Shown in pieces: positions 30,840-41,741 of a DNA stretch of 64,000 bases; position 1 is the stretch's first letter; each line of letters starts with the position of its first letter. Both the position numbers and the translations under genes were made by a program. The stretch is taken from NCBI GenBank assembly GCA_011037195.1, contig JAAEAF010004288.1, positions 1 through 64,000 on the forward strand. The letters run 5' to 3'. The notes beneath the pieces were generated by a model. It did not search any database. It saw only the letters and a program-made list of their open reading frames with translations, and was not told the DNA's origin. This stretch comes from Triatoma infestans (lineage: Eukaryota; Arthropoda; Insecta; Hemiptera; Reduviidae).

Positions 30840-32080
30840 TCGTTATGGTTCCACGCCCCAACATGTAATACCCGTAAAACTCCCATACTTCCTTGTTGCT
30901 AAACACATGGAACAACAACAAGAATTTTGTTTTCTCCTGATTGATATAGTTCGGGCATGGCTCTCATTAGATTATGGACTTGATGATAAAGTTCAAAGGC
31001 TGGCGGATATTTTTACTTAAAGAGAATTCTAATCTTTATATACAGATAAAAGTTAGTTGTTTAGATTTTCATCACTAATTAATTATTTTTTTTTTTTAAA
31101 TTATATTTGTTGTAAAAGTAAAAAGAAATGTTTAAATAAAAGATAAACAATAAAGGGAAGCCATAAACTTATCTTCTTTTTTCTTTTTCTTTTTTTTAAA
31201 TTTTAACAATTTTTTGTTTGTTTTTTTTTTACTGCTACACCAAGATTTTTAAGGAGCATATTTTTAGGAGAGAAATTTATTTCAACCACTAAGAGAACGA
31301 GTGGGGGAATGAGAGTAACAAAGGGAAGTGAAAATCCTTTAAGCAGTAAATATTGACAATAATCTCAGAGTGCTCTCTCCTAGTGTCTCTTTTCTTTGCC
31401 TCCTTCAGCCCACCAACATCGCCTCCAATGTCGTCCTCGTGGACCATCTTCCGCTTCTCTTTGGTGGTAGTAGAACCACCATCCCTACTTTTTCCTTCAT
31501 CTCTCTATATAGCCCTAGTATTCCGCTTCAAGAATACAGTAACACCTTGTAACTCAGGGACAAGTGTTTTCTGGCTTAGGTAAATCTTTACATAGTACAA
31601 AACCGTGCTCTTACAACAGCTGTTTAACCAAGACACTCCAGAATCTCGCTCTCTATTACTCTCTCTCTCTCTCTTCCTCACGCACACACTCTCTTTGTTT
31701 CTTCCTCTATCTTTCTCTTTCCATTCAATACTTATGTACTTCCACCAACAATGTCTTTTCCCTAAAACTATAGAGGCCTTCCCCATTACATCTTGTAAAA
31801 CCCCTCTTAACTCTATACACCATCCACTACTATAGCTGTATTCTCTACTCTGACATTTCTAACATTAAAGAAATTATGTTAATAAAGATAATAATAAAAA
31901 CTCTAATTTAATTAATATAATCAGTCGATCAGATTGTGTTAATAAACAATTCTCTACTAAATCTAATTACTAATTTATTTTAATATGAGAATGTACTTAT
32001 ATTGGAAGATTGATATAAATAGTGTTACGTAAAATTTTAGATAAAAGTGCACCTCATTTATGTATAACAAATAAGGGGCA
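30840..32080. other. Spacer
   Basis: T-rich at 31085-31245; a pyrimidine-rich CTCTCT patch at 31658-31680; moderate G+C at 31370-31480 with no recognised protein motif. Nothing else is supported. Confidence 0.4.
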
Positions 32081-32082
32081 TA

Positions 32083-32461
32083 CACAGATTGGATTAGATT
32101 AACAAATAAGTGGCACGAACCTCATTCCACTGTTTTCCTCTACATTAGGAGATCTATTGTGATTATAAGCGCATCTTCCAGTTTCGTCTTTGGGATTACT
32201 TACTCCCCATGGAATCCTCATCAGGCTGGCGTACTCACAAAATATGTATACCGGGATTTCTTCCTCACGCTTGTAGAATTGGCACAACGCGTCTTCTATA
32301 AATAGTAGTTGGTGCATGTGCGTATTATCCTTATAATCTAGTAGATCTCTAGTAAATTTAGGCGAATATAACTTCATAAAGAGTTTTGCCTCTAACTTTG
32401 TCCTGGTGTTCCCTTCCACCATTGTAGACACTAGTCCAGCGGAATGCACACTATGATTCAA
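32083..32461 (-). pseudogene. RNase H LINE, C-terminal fragment (minus)
   Basis: A 120-codon ORF with the C-terminal region of the same LINE family as 59796-60966. KLEAKLFMKLYSPKFTRDLL corresponds to the KTFIYSYSPRLTAELL segment there, and CQFYKREEEIPVYIFCEY is a decayed form of the CCHC-like FCQEEEETALHVLCQC block. After the ORF the minus strand ends AATCTAATCCAATCT (about 32100-32083), matching the AATCT-type tail of the family. It is 5'-truncated and diverged. Confidence 0.65.
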
Positions 32462-32620
32462 GTTTCGAGCAACTTTGAAATAGGCTTCTGGACAAACCGC
32501 AACAGGATTCGACGTTAAGAACGAAAAGAAAATAAATCGAGATAATTGTTTTGTATTAATAATATTGAAAAATATAAAACATAATAATAATTAAATTTAC
32601 CATGGGCACCTCCTCTTAGG

Positions 32621-33060
32621 AGCTAGAAGACCGAGGTGTTCATGGTGTAGAAAAAGACTGACCGAATCACACATATTGGAAGAGTGTCAGGCACTCTTTC
32701 AACTTCGACAATATAGAGAACAAATGGGCCTGCCACTTGATTTGCGTGCAGTATTAGAAGAAGGGTCTTCGTATATAACAAGGCTATTTGCTTTTTTTAA
32801 AGAGAATTGATTTTTATTATAGAATTTAGGTTTAGGTTTAGATTAGTTTAATAAAGAGGAGAGGAATATCGAGTACTCTTCCCCGTGTGAATGGAATGTA
32901 TGTATTTAAAGGAATGAATGTATTTATTAACGAGCTTGTATTTATTAGCGAGATTGTATTTATTAGCGTGAACGTTTTTATAGAGTGAATGATGGTATGA
33001 ATGAGGTGTAAATAGTGTAAATAACATTAGATTTAGGTTATCTTAAGGGTGTAGGAATAA
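32621..33060 (+). pseudogene. LINE C-terminal end and 3' UTR
   Basis: An open stretch of about 62 codons ends at TGA 32808-32810: CSWCRKRLTESHILEECQAL, then YREQMGLPLDLRAVLEEG and a final RLFAFFKEN. The C-x2-C ... H-x3-C spacing is the C-terminal zinc finger of many non-LTR retrotransposon ORF2 proteins. The 3' UTR is rich in TTAGGTTTAG and TGTATTTATTA repeats (32828-32970). The 5' part is lost at about 32600, next to an A+T-rich junction. Confidence 0.6.
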
Positions 33061-33300
33061 TTATAAAAGTACTTCCTCTAGAATGCAAATAGCCACTTTC
33101 AAAATGATGAGTTGAGTCCATTAAGTACCAAATTTATTTACCTTATTAAATTTTTAATTTATAGATTAAATATGTGATATAGATAATATATAATATACAT
33201 ATCATGTTTCATAAATATTTACTTGACAGATTAATCAGAGATTAATGACATGGAATTTGTTTTGACTGATAAAAGATTTATTTATTTTATTTGTTTGTAA
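33061..33300. other. A+T-rich spacer
   Basis: Nothing recognised. Confidence 0.4.
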
Positions 33301-33304
33301 AGGA

Positions 33305-33540
33305 TGGCACTAGTCAGTTATCCATACTGCCCCTCGTCGACTGGATCGATGATCTAAGAGGAGATTTGTGGAACCACGTCCGATATCCTGATACTTTGCC
33401 AGCCAAGATAACGAGTTAGATGCCTTGAACGAAACAGCGGGACATGTGCCATCCCAGTTAGGGCAGAATCGGCTCGAGAAGAAATAGTTCGAAGGCCGCG
33501 AATGAGCTTGGCTGTTGATGCGCCAATAATAATAATAATA
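33305..33540 (-). other. G+C-richer fragment with AAT array, possible LINE remnant
   Basis: Two overlapping minus-strand frames stay open across a patch of raised G+C (33310-33520), and a short AAT array lies at 33524-33541. A CPNWDGTC stretch might be a decayed zinc-finger block, but I cannot assign it. Confidence 0.25.
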
Positions 33541-33579
33541 ATTAACTTTAGAAAGATAGTAATATAGGAAAAAGGAAAA

Positions 33580-33740
33580 GTAAAACAAACACACACACAC
33601 TAACCATTCGCTAAAAACATTTTTTCTATATTCAGAGATCCTCAAACCTATTATTTCCGGTGAAAACTCAATTTCAAAAATTTATCACAATCGCCATTTT
33701 CTTTTCTTTTTTACAGCCATAGGAGAAAGCAAAAATTTTG
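33580..33740 (-). repeat. Diverged HEL relative, 5' block
   Basis: On the plus strand: a CA array, ACCATTCGCTAAAAACATTT, CAGAGATCCTCAAACC, ATTTCCGGTGAAAACTCAAT, then GGAGAAAGCAAAA at the terminus. This is the complement of the HEL 5' block in diverged form. Only this end is present. Confidence 0.55.
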
Positions 33741-34940
33741 TAAAAGTAATAAACTGGCAGTAACAGAAAGTTAAGAAGCATTATAATATAATAAATCAAT
33801 GATTCAAAATTTCTCCAACTTCTTCAAGACCAGAAATACATATTATAATTCCAATGATTTCTAACTGTTCACGATATGGGAAAATTGCAATTAATCTGCA
33901 ATCATCAGCAATCCCTAATAATGATAGCCCTACAAAAACAAAAACAAAAAATACTAAAATGCTATGTATACAATCTCCTCTTTGTTACTAATTATTCCAG
34001 AGAGTAGTAAAAGTTTAATGAACGGAGTGAAATGTGATATAACACAAACCTCAGGAATTTTAACCAAAATTCCAGGCCTTGATGTTTGGGGAAAAATGAA
34101 AGTTAAAAAAAAAAAAAATTCCAGGAAATACAAACATTGAACATATTTTCCTTAAAAACGAAATATTCTTTGCATTTCAGAGAAAAAAATTTTCTGCCTA
34201 ACAATCTCTTTTATAACGGAAATTATAAAAAACAAAAATGTCACCCAATTTAAGGCAAAATATAATAAATAATAATTATAATTAATGTATGGTAATAATT
34301 ATTTGAATTAGAAAAATAAAAAAATTGGCAATTACATTAAATGTTCATTATACTTCTTAAATATTTTTCCTTCTCAGATCCTCGGTTTTCCTAGGAATAC
34401 TTGGTTTGGCGGATAAATGTCGAGGATGAATGAACGTCGCTTTTTAATTTAGTCTAGGATCTTTGCCCACCTCTTGCTTTTAGTCCGATTTGATTCGACC
34501 TTATATCGGTAAATTTAACATTTGAGCGCATCTCCGTGTAGAATTTGAAATCGGAAATATCTCTCATAACAGAATTAGACGTTTAATAATGATAAAGAGT
34601 CTGCTACAAGATTGAGAATGAACACTCAATGCAAAAAGTGGTGTTTGAGGGTTGTGTGCGGTCTACCTTTGGAATGTCACATGCCAAACTATGAATAAAT
34701 TAATGTATTAATTTAGATACTTGCATTTTTTTTCAGCATTGTTCCCAATCCTATTCTAGGGTGGCATCGCAAGGGCAATAGATGACTCAGGCCTCATGGG
34801 AAACTCATCTAACCAACAGAGAAGGTCGCGGGGTAAAGTTCTTTCACCTCGGGAAATGGTTATGTATCTACACATATTATGTCTCCGTCCAATAGTTTAA
34901 TTGTGAGCTCTTAGAAGCTTGTTGAGTATTAGAAAACCTT
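33741..34940. other. A+T-rich spacer
   Basis: 33741-34380 is strongly A+T-rich. 34380-34940 has average composition without a recognised protein or repeat; its last part may include the eroded 5' region of the following mariner. Confidence 0.4.
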
Positions 34941-34984
34941 GACTATGTCTTACAACAGTGTGTACAGCTACTGGAAGCAACGCG

Positions 34985-35800
34985 TGGTTTATGTGAAATC
35001 GAACGGGTAGATGGCCTTGATCAGGGTGCTGCTCGGAATCGGTTTCATAAATTTAATAGTGGTGATACGATGATAGAAAGAAAAATAAGTTCAGGGCGGC
35101 CATCACGTGACCTTGTTGAGGCTTTACAGGAAGATGTCTAGTGAAATTCCTGCACATGTTCTAGTGCAATTGCTGAGAACTGGCAGAGTTAAAGACACCG
35201 TTCCCCTATACCTTTATACTATGGGAAAGTTGAAAAGGAGATGTAAATTTCAGAAATCCTTCTGACACACATTTCTGTAATAGAATGGTGACTTGTGGTG
35301 AGAAATGGATTTACTGGGGAAATTCTGAGTCGGGATGAACGGTTGGATTGCGATCGCTCGGCATTGGTGCAAAAGGACACGTTTAGAAAAAGTCGAAGTT
35401 GTGTGTTTTCTGGAACCTATGAACGTGTCCTTCCCGATGGCCTTTCCATGAATTCCAAAAGTTTTACTGCCAATCGCAAACAAGTTTTAGCCCAGCAAGT
35501 TATCAGAAAAAATTGAAGAACTTGATGGCATTGAATTTCTTTTTACATTCTTACCTATAATCCAGAATTAGCTCCATCCGACTACTATTTGTTTCAGTTC
35601 AAGGCACGCTTTCTTTGCGGAAGAAAGTTTTTTAAAACTTTACTGAACTTGCAAATAAAAGTGCAGGAGTTTTTTGATTCCAAACCCAAAAAATCAGTAC
35701 GCGATAACGGTGACAACAGATGACAGAACGATACATAGTCAATCCAACAGATGGCTTACAATAGTCAATCACAATGGGCTATATTTTGACCATAATAAAA
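34985..35800 (+). pseudogene. mariner transposase pseudogene (family 2)
   Basis: A degraded mariner. The N-terminal DNA-binding end is seen as FHKFNSGDTMIERKISSGRP (about 35042-35100). The start of the catalytic domain reads MVTCGEKWIYWGNSESRDER (from 35285). The family has TGDEKW or TCDEKW here, so the first catalytic Asp is replaced by Gly. The second Asp region is deleted. The third is kept in YNPELAPSDYYLF (about 35550-35590), followed by a decayed C-terminus. Stops occur at about 35140 and 35515. Terminal inverted repeats were not found. Confidence 0.75.
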
Positions 35801-36256
35801 GAATAATAATATTCATAAAATATTAATAAAAATACTTATGTTCAAGGGGAAAACTTGGCATAGAAAATTTTGTACGTCCCCCTTACTTCCTTTTACAATC
35901 ATTAAGTGAAAATAAAAATAGAATTTAAAGGAAGCAAATTTATTCATAAACTGAATAATAAAATTATTGGTAAACATTTTCAATAGAAAAGAAGTTGGAA
36001 ATCAAGTCCTCTTCAAGCAATGGGCATATTCTTTTTTTTCCCCCATTCTGAATGGCAAAGCGCTTTTGTCTAGAAACCTCATTGTCTAATTAAATAAAAA
36101 GCATAGAGTTCTTACGATAATTGATTTATTTATTAATTCATGAATATAGTCCAATAAATGTAAATTCAATAAATGTAATTGACGTAGTTTAGAGATAAGT
36201 GAACTAACTCTAGATAAACTATATATTTTCTTTTCAAATGGTTACGTTCAGCATTC
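35801..36256. other. A+T-rich spacer
   Basis: Nothing recognised between the two mariner elements. Confidence 0.4.
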
Positions 36257-36258
36257 TA

Positions 36259-37709
36259 CGAGGGTCATTCAATAAGTAACGAGACCAATCGCGGCAGCTC
36301 AGAAACGGTTTGTTTAATCAATAAAATAGTTTCAGTGCGTCAAGTTGGCATACTTGTACTTAGTTTCTCATCAGCTGTTCGAGAATATTTGGTAAGCATA
36401 ATCTCAAATGAGTTCAGTTAACAATGGCATGACCGCTCGAGCAGAAGTACCTCAGAAGACCAACGCTCAGTGATTAGATTTTTAGTTGTAGAGGGAATCA
36501 AAGGTAGTGAAATACACGAAAAAATGTTGAAAGTGTACGGGAATAATTGTTTGAACCGTTCGAACGTTTAAAAATGGTTAGAACAGTTTAAAAAGGGCCG
36601 TGTAAGTGACTGTGACAAGCAACGAAGTGGATCACCGGTTGAAGTTGCAACTTCCTCCCTCGAATCTCGCATTAACGCGTTAATGTAGGACAACAAACGG
36701 ATTACTGTTAAACTGATAGCTAAAGAAGTGCACGCGAGTGTTGGAACTGTGCATAATATTATTCAGAATAAGCTGCAGTACAAGAAAACTTGTTCCAAGA
36801 CAATTCCTGGTTCCAAAAAAAAAAAAAAAAACAGGTTTTAATTCAGTCAACAGTTGAAAAGAACGATCCTTCCCACATCCCACCTACAGCCCCGACCTCG
36901 CCCCATCGGACTTCCATTTGTTTGGACCCCTTAAAGAGCCTTGAAGATGTTGTGGAAGAACGAAATAGAAAAATAGTTCAGAGTTTAGAATATTTTATAG
37001 TATCCAAAATAGTATTTTGTTAATATTTTATAATTATCTTAGTGCTGTGAATTTACCTTCAAAAAGAGTGTATTTTAGAGTCAGGTATACTACAATCTAG
37101 GTCATTGCTATTAGGAAAACAAAGGCACAAAAATCCCGTTAGGTTAATTATTTTGTACAAGAAAATTTCCCCGCTAGAGAGAGAGCAATTCCTTCGAATA
37201 GTCTGCCTTCAGCTTTCAAGGAATACAAGTCTGACTTCTGCTTTCAAACAACTAAGTCTGCATTCTGCTTCCAAAGCCAGAACACTTCAGGAATAGTTCT
37301 CTAAATATCAGTGGCAGTTTCACAATATATTAAATTGGTTTATAATATCAAATAACGTGTAGTTATTATTTGAAAGAATATATTTATTTGTTAGCAGTGG
37401 TGACTACTTTCTTATTACTAATACTTCATTCTCAAACATACTTACAAGCCCTTTTACTACACCGCTCGTGCTACTCCAAATACACATCACACCATAACAT
37501 TTCAAAGAAGTTAAAAAATCAGATGCAGAAGTGGCTTCGAGATCAACCCAAAGAATTTTATGCCAGAGGCATACACAAATTAGAATATACGATGGGACGA
37601 GTGTTGTATAAATGTTGCTGGGGGCTATGTTGAATAGTAGCCGAAATTTTATATTGATTAAATAAATAGTTTTTGAGCTCAAGAGTTTTGTCTTCTTGAA
37701 TGACCCTCG
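36259..37709 (+). mobile_element. mariner element (family 1), interrupted by LTR-B
   Basis: It is bounded by TA on both sides (36257-36258, 37710-37711), with inverted ends CGAGGGTCATTCAATAAGTA and TTCTTGAATGACCCTCG. The transposase remnant has the N-terminal HTH region (EQFKKGRVSDCDKQRSGSPV, then LIAKEVHASVGTVHNIIQNK), a deletion removing the first two catalytic Asp residues, the third Asp block YSPDLAPSDFHLFG in altered form (about 36890-36935), and the C-terminal QKWLRDQPKEFYARGIHKLE (37528-37587). Stops and an A run (36818-36832) add damage. A solo LTR-B sits between the last two blocks. A second copy is at 59651-61351. Confidence 0.85.
36948..37504 (+). mobile_element. Solo LTR-B inside mariner (557 bp)
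   Basis: It starts TGTTGTGGAAG and ends ACATTTCA, and is flanked by the 4-bp duplication AAGA (36944-36947 and 37505-37508). Removing it and one AAGA restores continuous mariner sequence encoding an EEVKK-like stretch, which supports the exact borders. It is homologous along its length to 41128-41737 and to 20133-20338. TG...CA ends, a 4-bp target duplication and no coding capacity identify a solo LTR, probably of a Gypsy-like element given the duplication length. Confidence 0.8.
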
Positions 37710-37842
37710 TAGCTTTTTATGAAAGAAATACCAATAAATAGATATTACATATTTAGTTATAATATCTAAGTACATAATAGAGTAAACATGTTTACTTTTT
37801 CCATTACTGTGATTAAAAGTAATAAATATAAAGAAATAAACT

Positions 37843-38200
37843 ATGATGTGAAACACTCACATCTCATTCACTTACCGCTGCTAATACAAGTGTAAAATTG
37901 ACAAATTTGCTTTAAAGTTGGATACATTTACTTAGCTCTAACATAAATACAGGTGGTACTGAGGCCGGTCATACTTAAGAAATAACGAAATGTGATGTAC
38001 AGAAGAGAGCGCTAATGACATTGAACAACATATTTTTATGTCACCGATTCACAGTAGCCATTAAAGTCAGTTTTTCGGAAAAAAATTTTAAATAGAAGCT
38101 ATACGTGTATGTCTGGGAAACAGCATTACAAGTTAAAAAAAAAATCTTAATAGCATTTTATAGAAAAGTCTAAAAAACTAAACGAAAAAAGAAACTTGTT
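37843..38200 (-). repeat. Decayed HEL remnant
   Basis: It starts GATGTGAAACACTCACATCT then CATTCACTTACC, the complement of the HEL 3' hairpin and inverted repeat, followed by AAAATTGACAAATTTG. It then decays into weak matches (GAAAAAAATTTTAAATAGAA). The 5' half is missing. Confidence 0.5.
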
Positions 38201-39270
38201 CCTTAATGTCGCGTTTTAAAATTTTGTATTTTAGCGTAACATTTAATAGTATTTAAATATGATATAGATAATAGAACCATAAACTATACTGAAGTGATGA
38301 TACATACAAAAATTTTTTGGAAAAAAAAATCACGACGACTAAAAGGAAAGAAATTCACAGCCTTTAATAGCCAAAACATTGATTATCTTTAAAAATGAAC
38401 GATAACATTTTATGAAATTGTTAATATCTAACCATAACTTTAAATATTACTATCTATAAAAAGTTATAATAAAATGAGACGTAAAAACTGGTAGAAGCAA
38501 TAAAAAATATGATTATTTTGATATAAAAGTTTTTTTTTGTTTTCTTTTTATTTGCTGCGGTTAAATATGAAGAAAGGTAGAGGTAAAAAAAGAGGGTGAA
38601 GACTAAATATTATACTATTAAAGTTTGCAAAATTTTTATAATAAATGTTTAGCGATGAAGCAGATCCAGTTGGAGAAGAAGTTCCTATGCATTTCCTTTT
38701 TCTTTGTGTCTGTGTGTGTGTGTGTCCCGTAGACCGGACCATAATAGTTAAGAAAAAAATGCGAAGACAACAAGATCATTGCTGTAGCAAAAAGAAACTA
38801 TAAAAAGAAAAACTAGGTTTTCAGAAATGTGTTCGCCTCTTTTCTAACAGTGGGATAAAACGGTGTAAGATGTGTTTAGGAGTTAAGATTTTGCCGGCCC
38901 ATTAAAGAATACTGGTACCTATTTCACCCCCACCCCCTTAAGACCAGCAGTTCTACTATTGAGAATAGAATAACCTTCTCCCTCGTTTACTACAGATTGT
39001 CCTTTTCCAAAGAACTGGAACTAGAAAAAAAATTCAGATAAAAAATAAAAGAAAGAGAAAAACACAAAAAAAAAAAAAATGCAGAAGTATAAATGGTTAT
39101 TGTTCAATAGAGACTGTGTATCACAGATTGCCCAATATTCTTCTCTCTGAGTATTGTTTCGTGTAATTTTACACATTACCAAACCAAGCTACTACAATAA
39201 AAGCCAACCTTGTGATCAGCAAAAAAAAAAATTTTTTTTTATAAAACTGTCTGCAATAGAAATTTTCATG
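38201..39270. other. A+T-rich spacer
   Basis: It contains a TG microsatellite at 38704-38724 and A runs at about 39066 and 39219. No gene was recognised. Confidence 0.4.
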
Positions 39271-39273
39271 TAA

Positions 39274-39553
39274 ATGTTGAACATTATAAGGAATGAAAAG
39301 TTTATTTTCCGTAAAGTAATATTCTACATTTTTCTAGAAATAAAATGTAAAACAGAAAAACATTATGTTGTGCCAGTCTATATAAACTGTAATTCCTGGT
39401 CACCAGATTTTAAATTGTTGTATGATTTTATTAACGAATATCAGACACTGCAGTTGGTGTTGATTGGCGACTTTAAAGGCAGTATTAGTAATAATAATCA
39501 AACTATATCGCAAACTCTAACAAGTTTAGTTCAAATATAGAAACACTTAGAAA
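39274..39553 (+). pseudogene. LINE-1x host copy: APE endonuclease, part 1
   Basis: The first half of the apurinic-like endonuclease domain of an APE-type LINE: VVPVYINCNSWSPDF, then LQLVLIGDFKGSI, where LVxIGDFNxRI is the family motif carrying a catalytic Asp; the following Asn is changed to Lys. The N-terminal end is eroded. The reading frame is cut at 39553 by another LINE copy and resumes at 40739. 39535-39553 is the left copy of the target duplication. Confidence 0.7.
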
Positions 39554-40720
39554 AACGGTGTACCGATTTCAGTTAAATTTGAAATATTCAATGCAGTAGC
39601 TAGAGTTATAATTAGTTACGCCGCGCAAACCTGGGGGTTCTTATGGAGTGATGTAATAGAAAGTTTAAATACTTTTTTCATTAAAAGATTGTTTCTGTTA
39701 CCAAAAAACACGCCCAGTTATGTAATATATCTGGAATCGGGCTTGACACCTATATTCGTTTTTACACTGAGCTTACATTATCGTTACATTCGGAAAGTGC
39801 TTACTCTACCAAATACACGGTTACCAAAGATTTTAGCAGAACAAATTATAAGAGAAAAAATATTTTGGTTTAAAGAATTCAATGATTTTTGTCAAAGGCA
39901 CGATATGGAACTAATAAATTATGATAGTGGGGGTGAGAATCAATTTGAGGTGTTAATAGAGAAAATAAAAGAGTCTTTTAGAAGAAATTTGTTGGCTAAA
40001 GTTGCGAATTCAACTTTTCATTGTTTGTACAAAGAGTTAATTATAGATTTGGGTCAAAATCACTACATTAAAAATACAAACAAGTTACACTTTATGCAAA
40101 CTATAATGAAATTGAGGGGGCAGCTAATAAATTTGAACTATAGAGTGGGTCGTACAAGCGAGAGACATCTGTGTTCAATGTGTAATCTCAATGTAGTTGA
40201 AGATTTATTTCATTTTGTAGCTGAAAGTCCAATTCTTAAAGAATTTAGAATCCGGTGGTTTAATAGGAAAACGCTTACTAAACCTGAAATAATTAGTTAC
40301 TTGAATGGGCAGAATAATAGTTTTAAGCGCCTTTATTGGTACCACTTGGAGGCGGCTAATTACAGACAATTTTTGATTTCTAATTACAATTTTTAAATTT
40401 TATTTTATGTATGTGAAGGTTTTAAGTAAATTTTGTGGAATTCAATAATTAATTTAAATTTGTTAATATTATTTTTGCGGTTGCTATTTTTATTGTTGTG
40501 TGATAAAGAATCTTTTTAGTTTTGAAACAAAAAACGTGTTTTCATAGATGAAAAATATTTGTATTATATATGTATTCTTGTATGTGAGGTCAACCTCTGC
40601 AGACGGACATAATGTCCATGCATTGTGTTGTTTTTCTTAGTTATTTTTTTTCATTATGTTTTGTATTATTTTGTATAGTTATTTAATAAACAAACATTAT
40701 TATTATTATTATTATTATTA
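39554..40720 (+). pseudogene. Nested LINE (family L1x): RT thumb, C-terminus, 3' UTR
   Basis: A 5'-truncated LINE copy. The frame is open from about 39559 to TAA 40394-40396, starting in the RT thumb (KFEIFNAVARVIISYAAQTW). It continues through NTPSYVIYLESGLTPIFVFT and IKESFRRNLLAKV to a C-terminal zinc-finger-like block, CSMCNLNVVEDLFHFVAESP, in which the final Cys is missing. The 3' UTR ends in an ATT array (40696-40720). It is flanked by ATATAGAAACACTTAGAAA at 39535-39553 and 40720-40738. An uninterrupted ~279-codon frame suggests it is relatively young. It is related to the minus-strand copy at 22010-23345. Confidence 0.85.
40693..40720. repeat. (ATT)n tail of nested LINE
   Basis: About nine ATT units directly before the right target-site duplication. 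They are therefore the element's own 3' tail rather than a genomic microsatellite. Confidence 0.85.
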
Positions 40721-40738
40721 TATAGAAACACTTAGAAA

Positions 40739-41127
40739 GTGAAAAAATGATGTACTTAATACTAATGAAACATTTGTTGGACTTTTTTGAAGATTTTAAT
40801 TTTACTGTACTTAATGGGCGTACTTGAAGGGGATTTGTCAGGGAACTTTACATTTATAGGCGCGATGGGATGCTCAGTAATTGATTATTGCGCAATATCT
40901 GCTGATATATTACCGTATGTAAAAACCTTTCAGGTTTGTCAGCAATATCATTCTGATCATTTGCCTATTACCCTTCAATATGCAATTGACGGATAGTAAG
41001 TGTAACGAGTTTTTGCCATTGCTTCCTAAGTTGAAATGGAATGTTAATATTAAAGAGAAGTGTGTAAAAGATAGACATTATTTTAGCTGAACATCGCATA
41101 TTAACAGATACACCAGCCATAGGTTTG
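40739..41127 (+). pseudogene. LINE-1x host copy: APE endonuclease, part 2, and linker
   Basis: The second half of the endonuclease: LDFFEDFNFTVLNGR, a one-base frameshift, then EGDLSGNFTFIGAMGCSVID and SDHLPITLQY. The SDHxPI block carries the catalytic His. A stop falls at 40994-40996. The linker toward the RT continues (LPLLPKLKWNVN) up to 41127, where LTR-B interrupts it. The left 4-bp duplication TTTG is 41124-41127. Confidence 0.75.
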
Positions 41128-41737
41128 TGTAGTGGAAGGACGAAATCGAAAAATAATAGTTTAGAGTTTGGAATATTTTATAGTATCCAAAATTGTATTT
41201 TTGTTAATATTTTATAATTATCTTAGTGCTGTGAATTTAACTTCAAAAAGAGTGTATTTTACTGTCAGGTGCTGTAAATTCGGATCATTAAACAAAGCCA
41301 CAAAATCCCGTTAGGGTAACTCTTTTGTATAAGAGAATTCCCCCGCGAGAGATAGAGAGCAGTTCCAAAGAAGAGAGTCTAACATTAGCTTTCAAAGAGT
41401 AGAGAGTCTTAACTCAGCCTTCAAACAATACAGTCGTATTCTGCTTCCAATGCCAGAACACTTCAGCAATCGCCCTCTTCAAATCAGTGCCAGTTATAAG
41501 TTAAAACATAAGAGCTTTGCATTAATCTTGATAAATACTTAATTTCTTAAACATAATAGTGTGATATTGTAAAATACTTAAATTCATTAAGAGATAATAT
41601 AATTATTTATAAAACAGTGGTGTGTTCTTAATTATTCTTAATACTTCTATCTCGATCTCAAACATTCATACAAGCCCTTTTCGCTAAACGCTCACGCCAC
41701 AAGCTACCTACACACATCATCATTACAATATGTTACA
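41128..41737 (+). mobile_element. Solo LTR-B inside LINE (610 bp)
   Basis: It starts TGTAGTGGAAGG and ends TATGTTACA, flanked by TTTG at 41124-41127 and 41738-41741. On removing it and one TTTG, the LINE frame reads on (IGLQQLPEAIVTIAHKHN), which fixes the borders. The body matches LTR-B at 36948-37504 (ATTTTATAGTATCCAAAAT, AATCCCGTTAGG, TTCTGCTTCCAA, CAAACATTCATACAAGCCC). Its last ~12 bases differ from the other copies, so a small end variant exists. Confidence 0.8.
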
Positions 41738-41741
41738 TTTG

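Noticed and set aside
30399..30868. Long plus-strand ORFs of 80 and 141 codons
   Set aside because: They are antisense shadows of the minus-strand LINE C-terminus, which has the recognisable motifs.
32828..32850. Telomere-like TTAGGTTTAGG repeat
   Set aside because: Only about three degenerate units lie in the 3' UTR of a LINE; there is no array.
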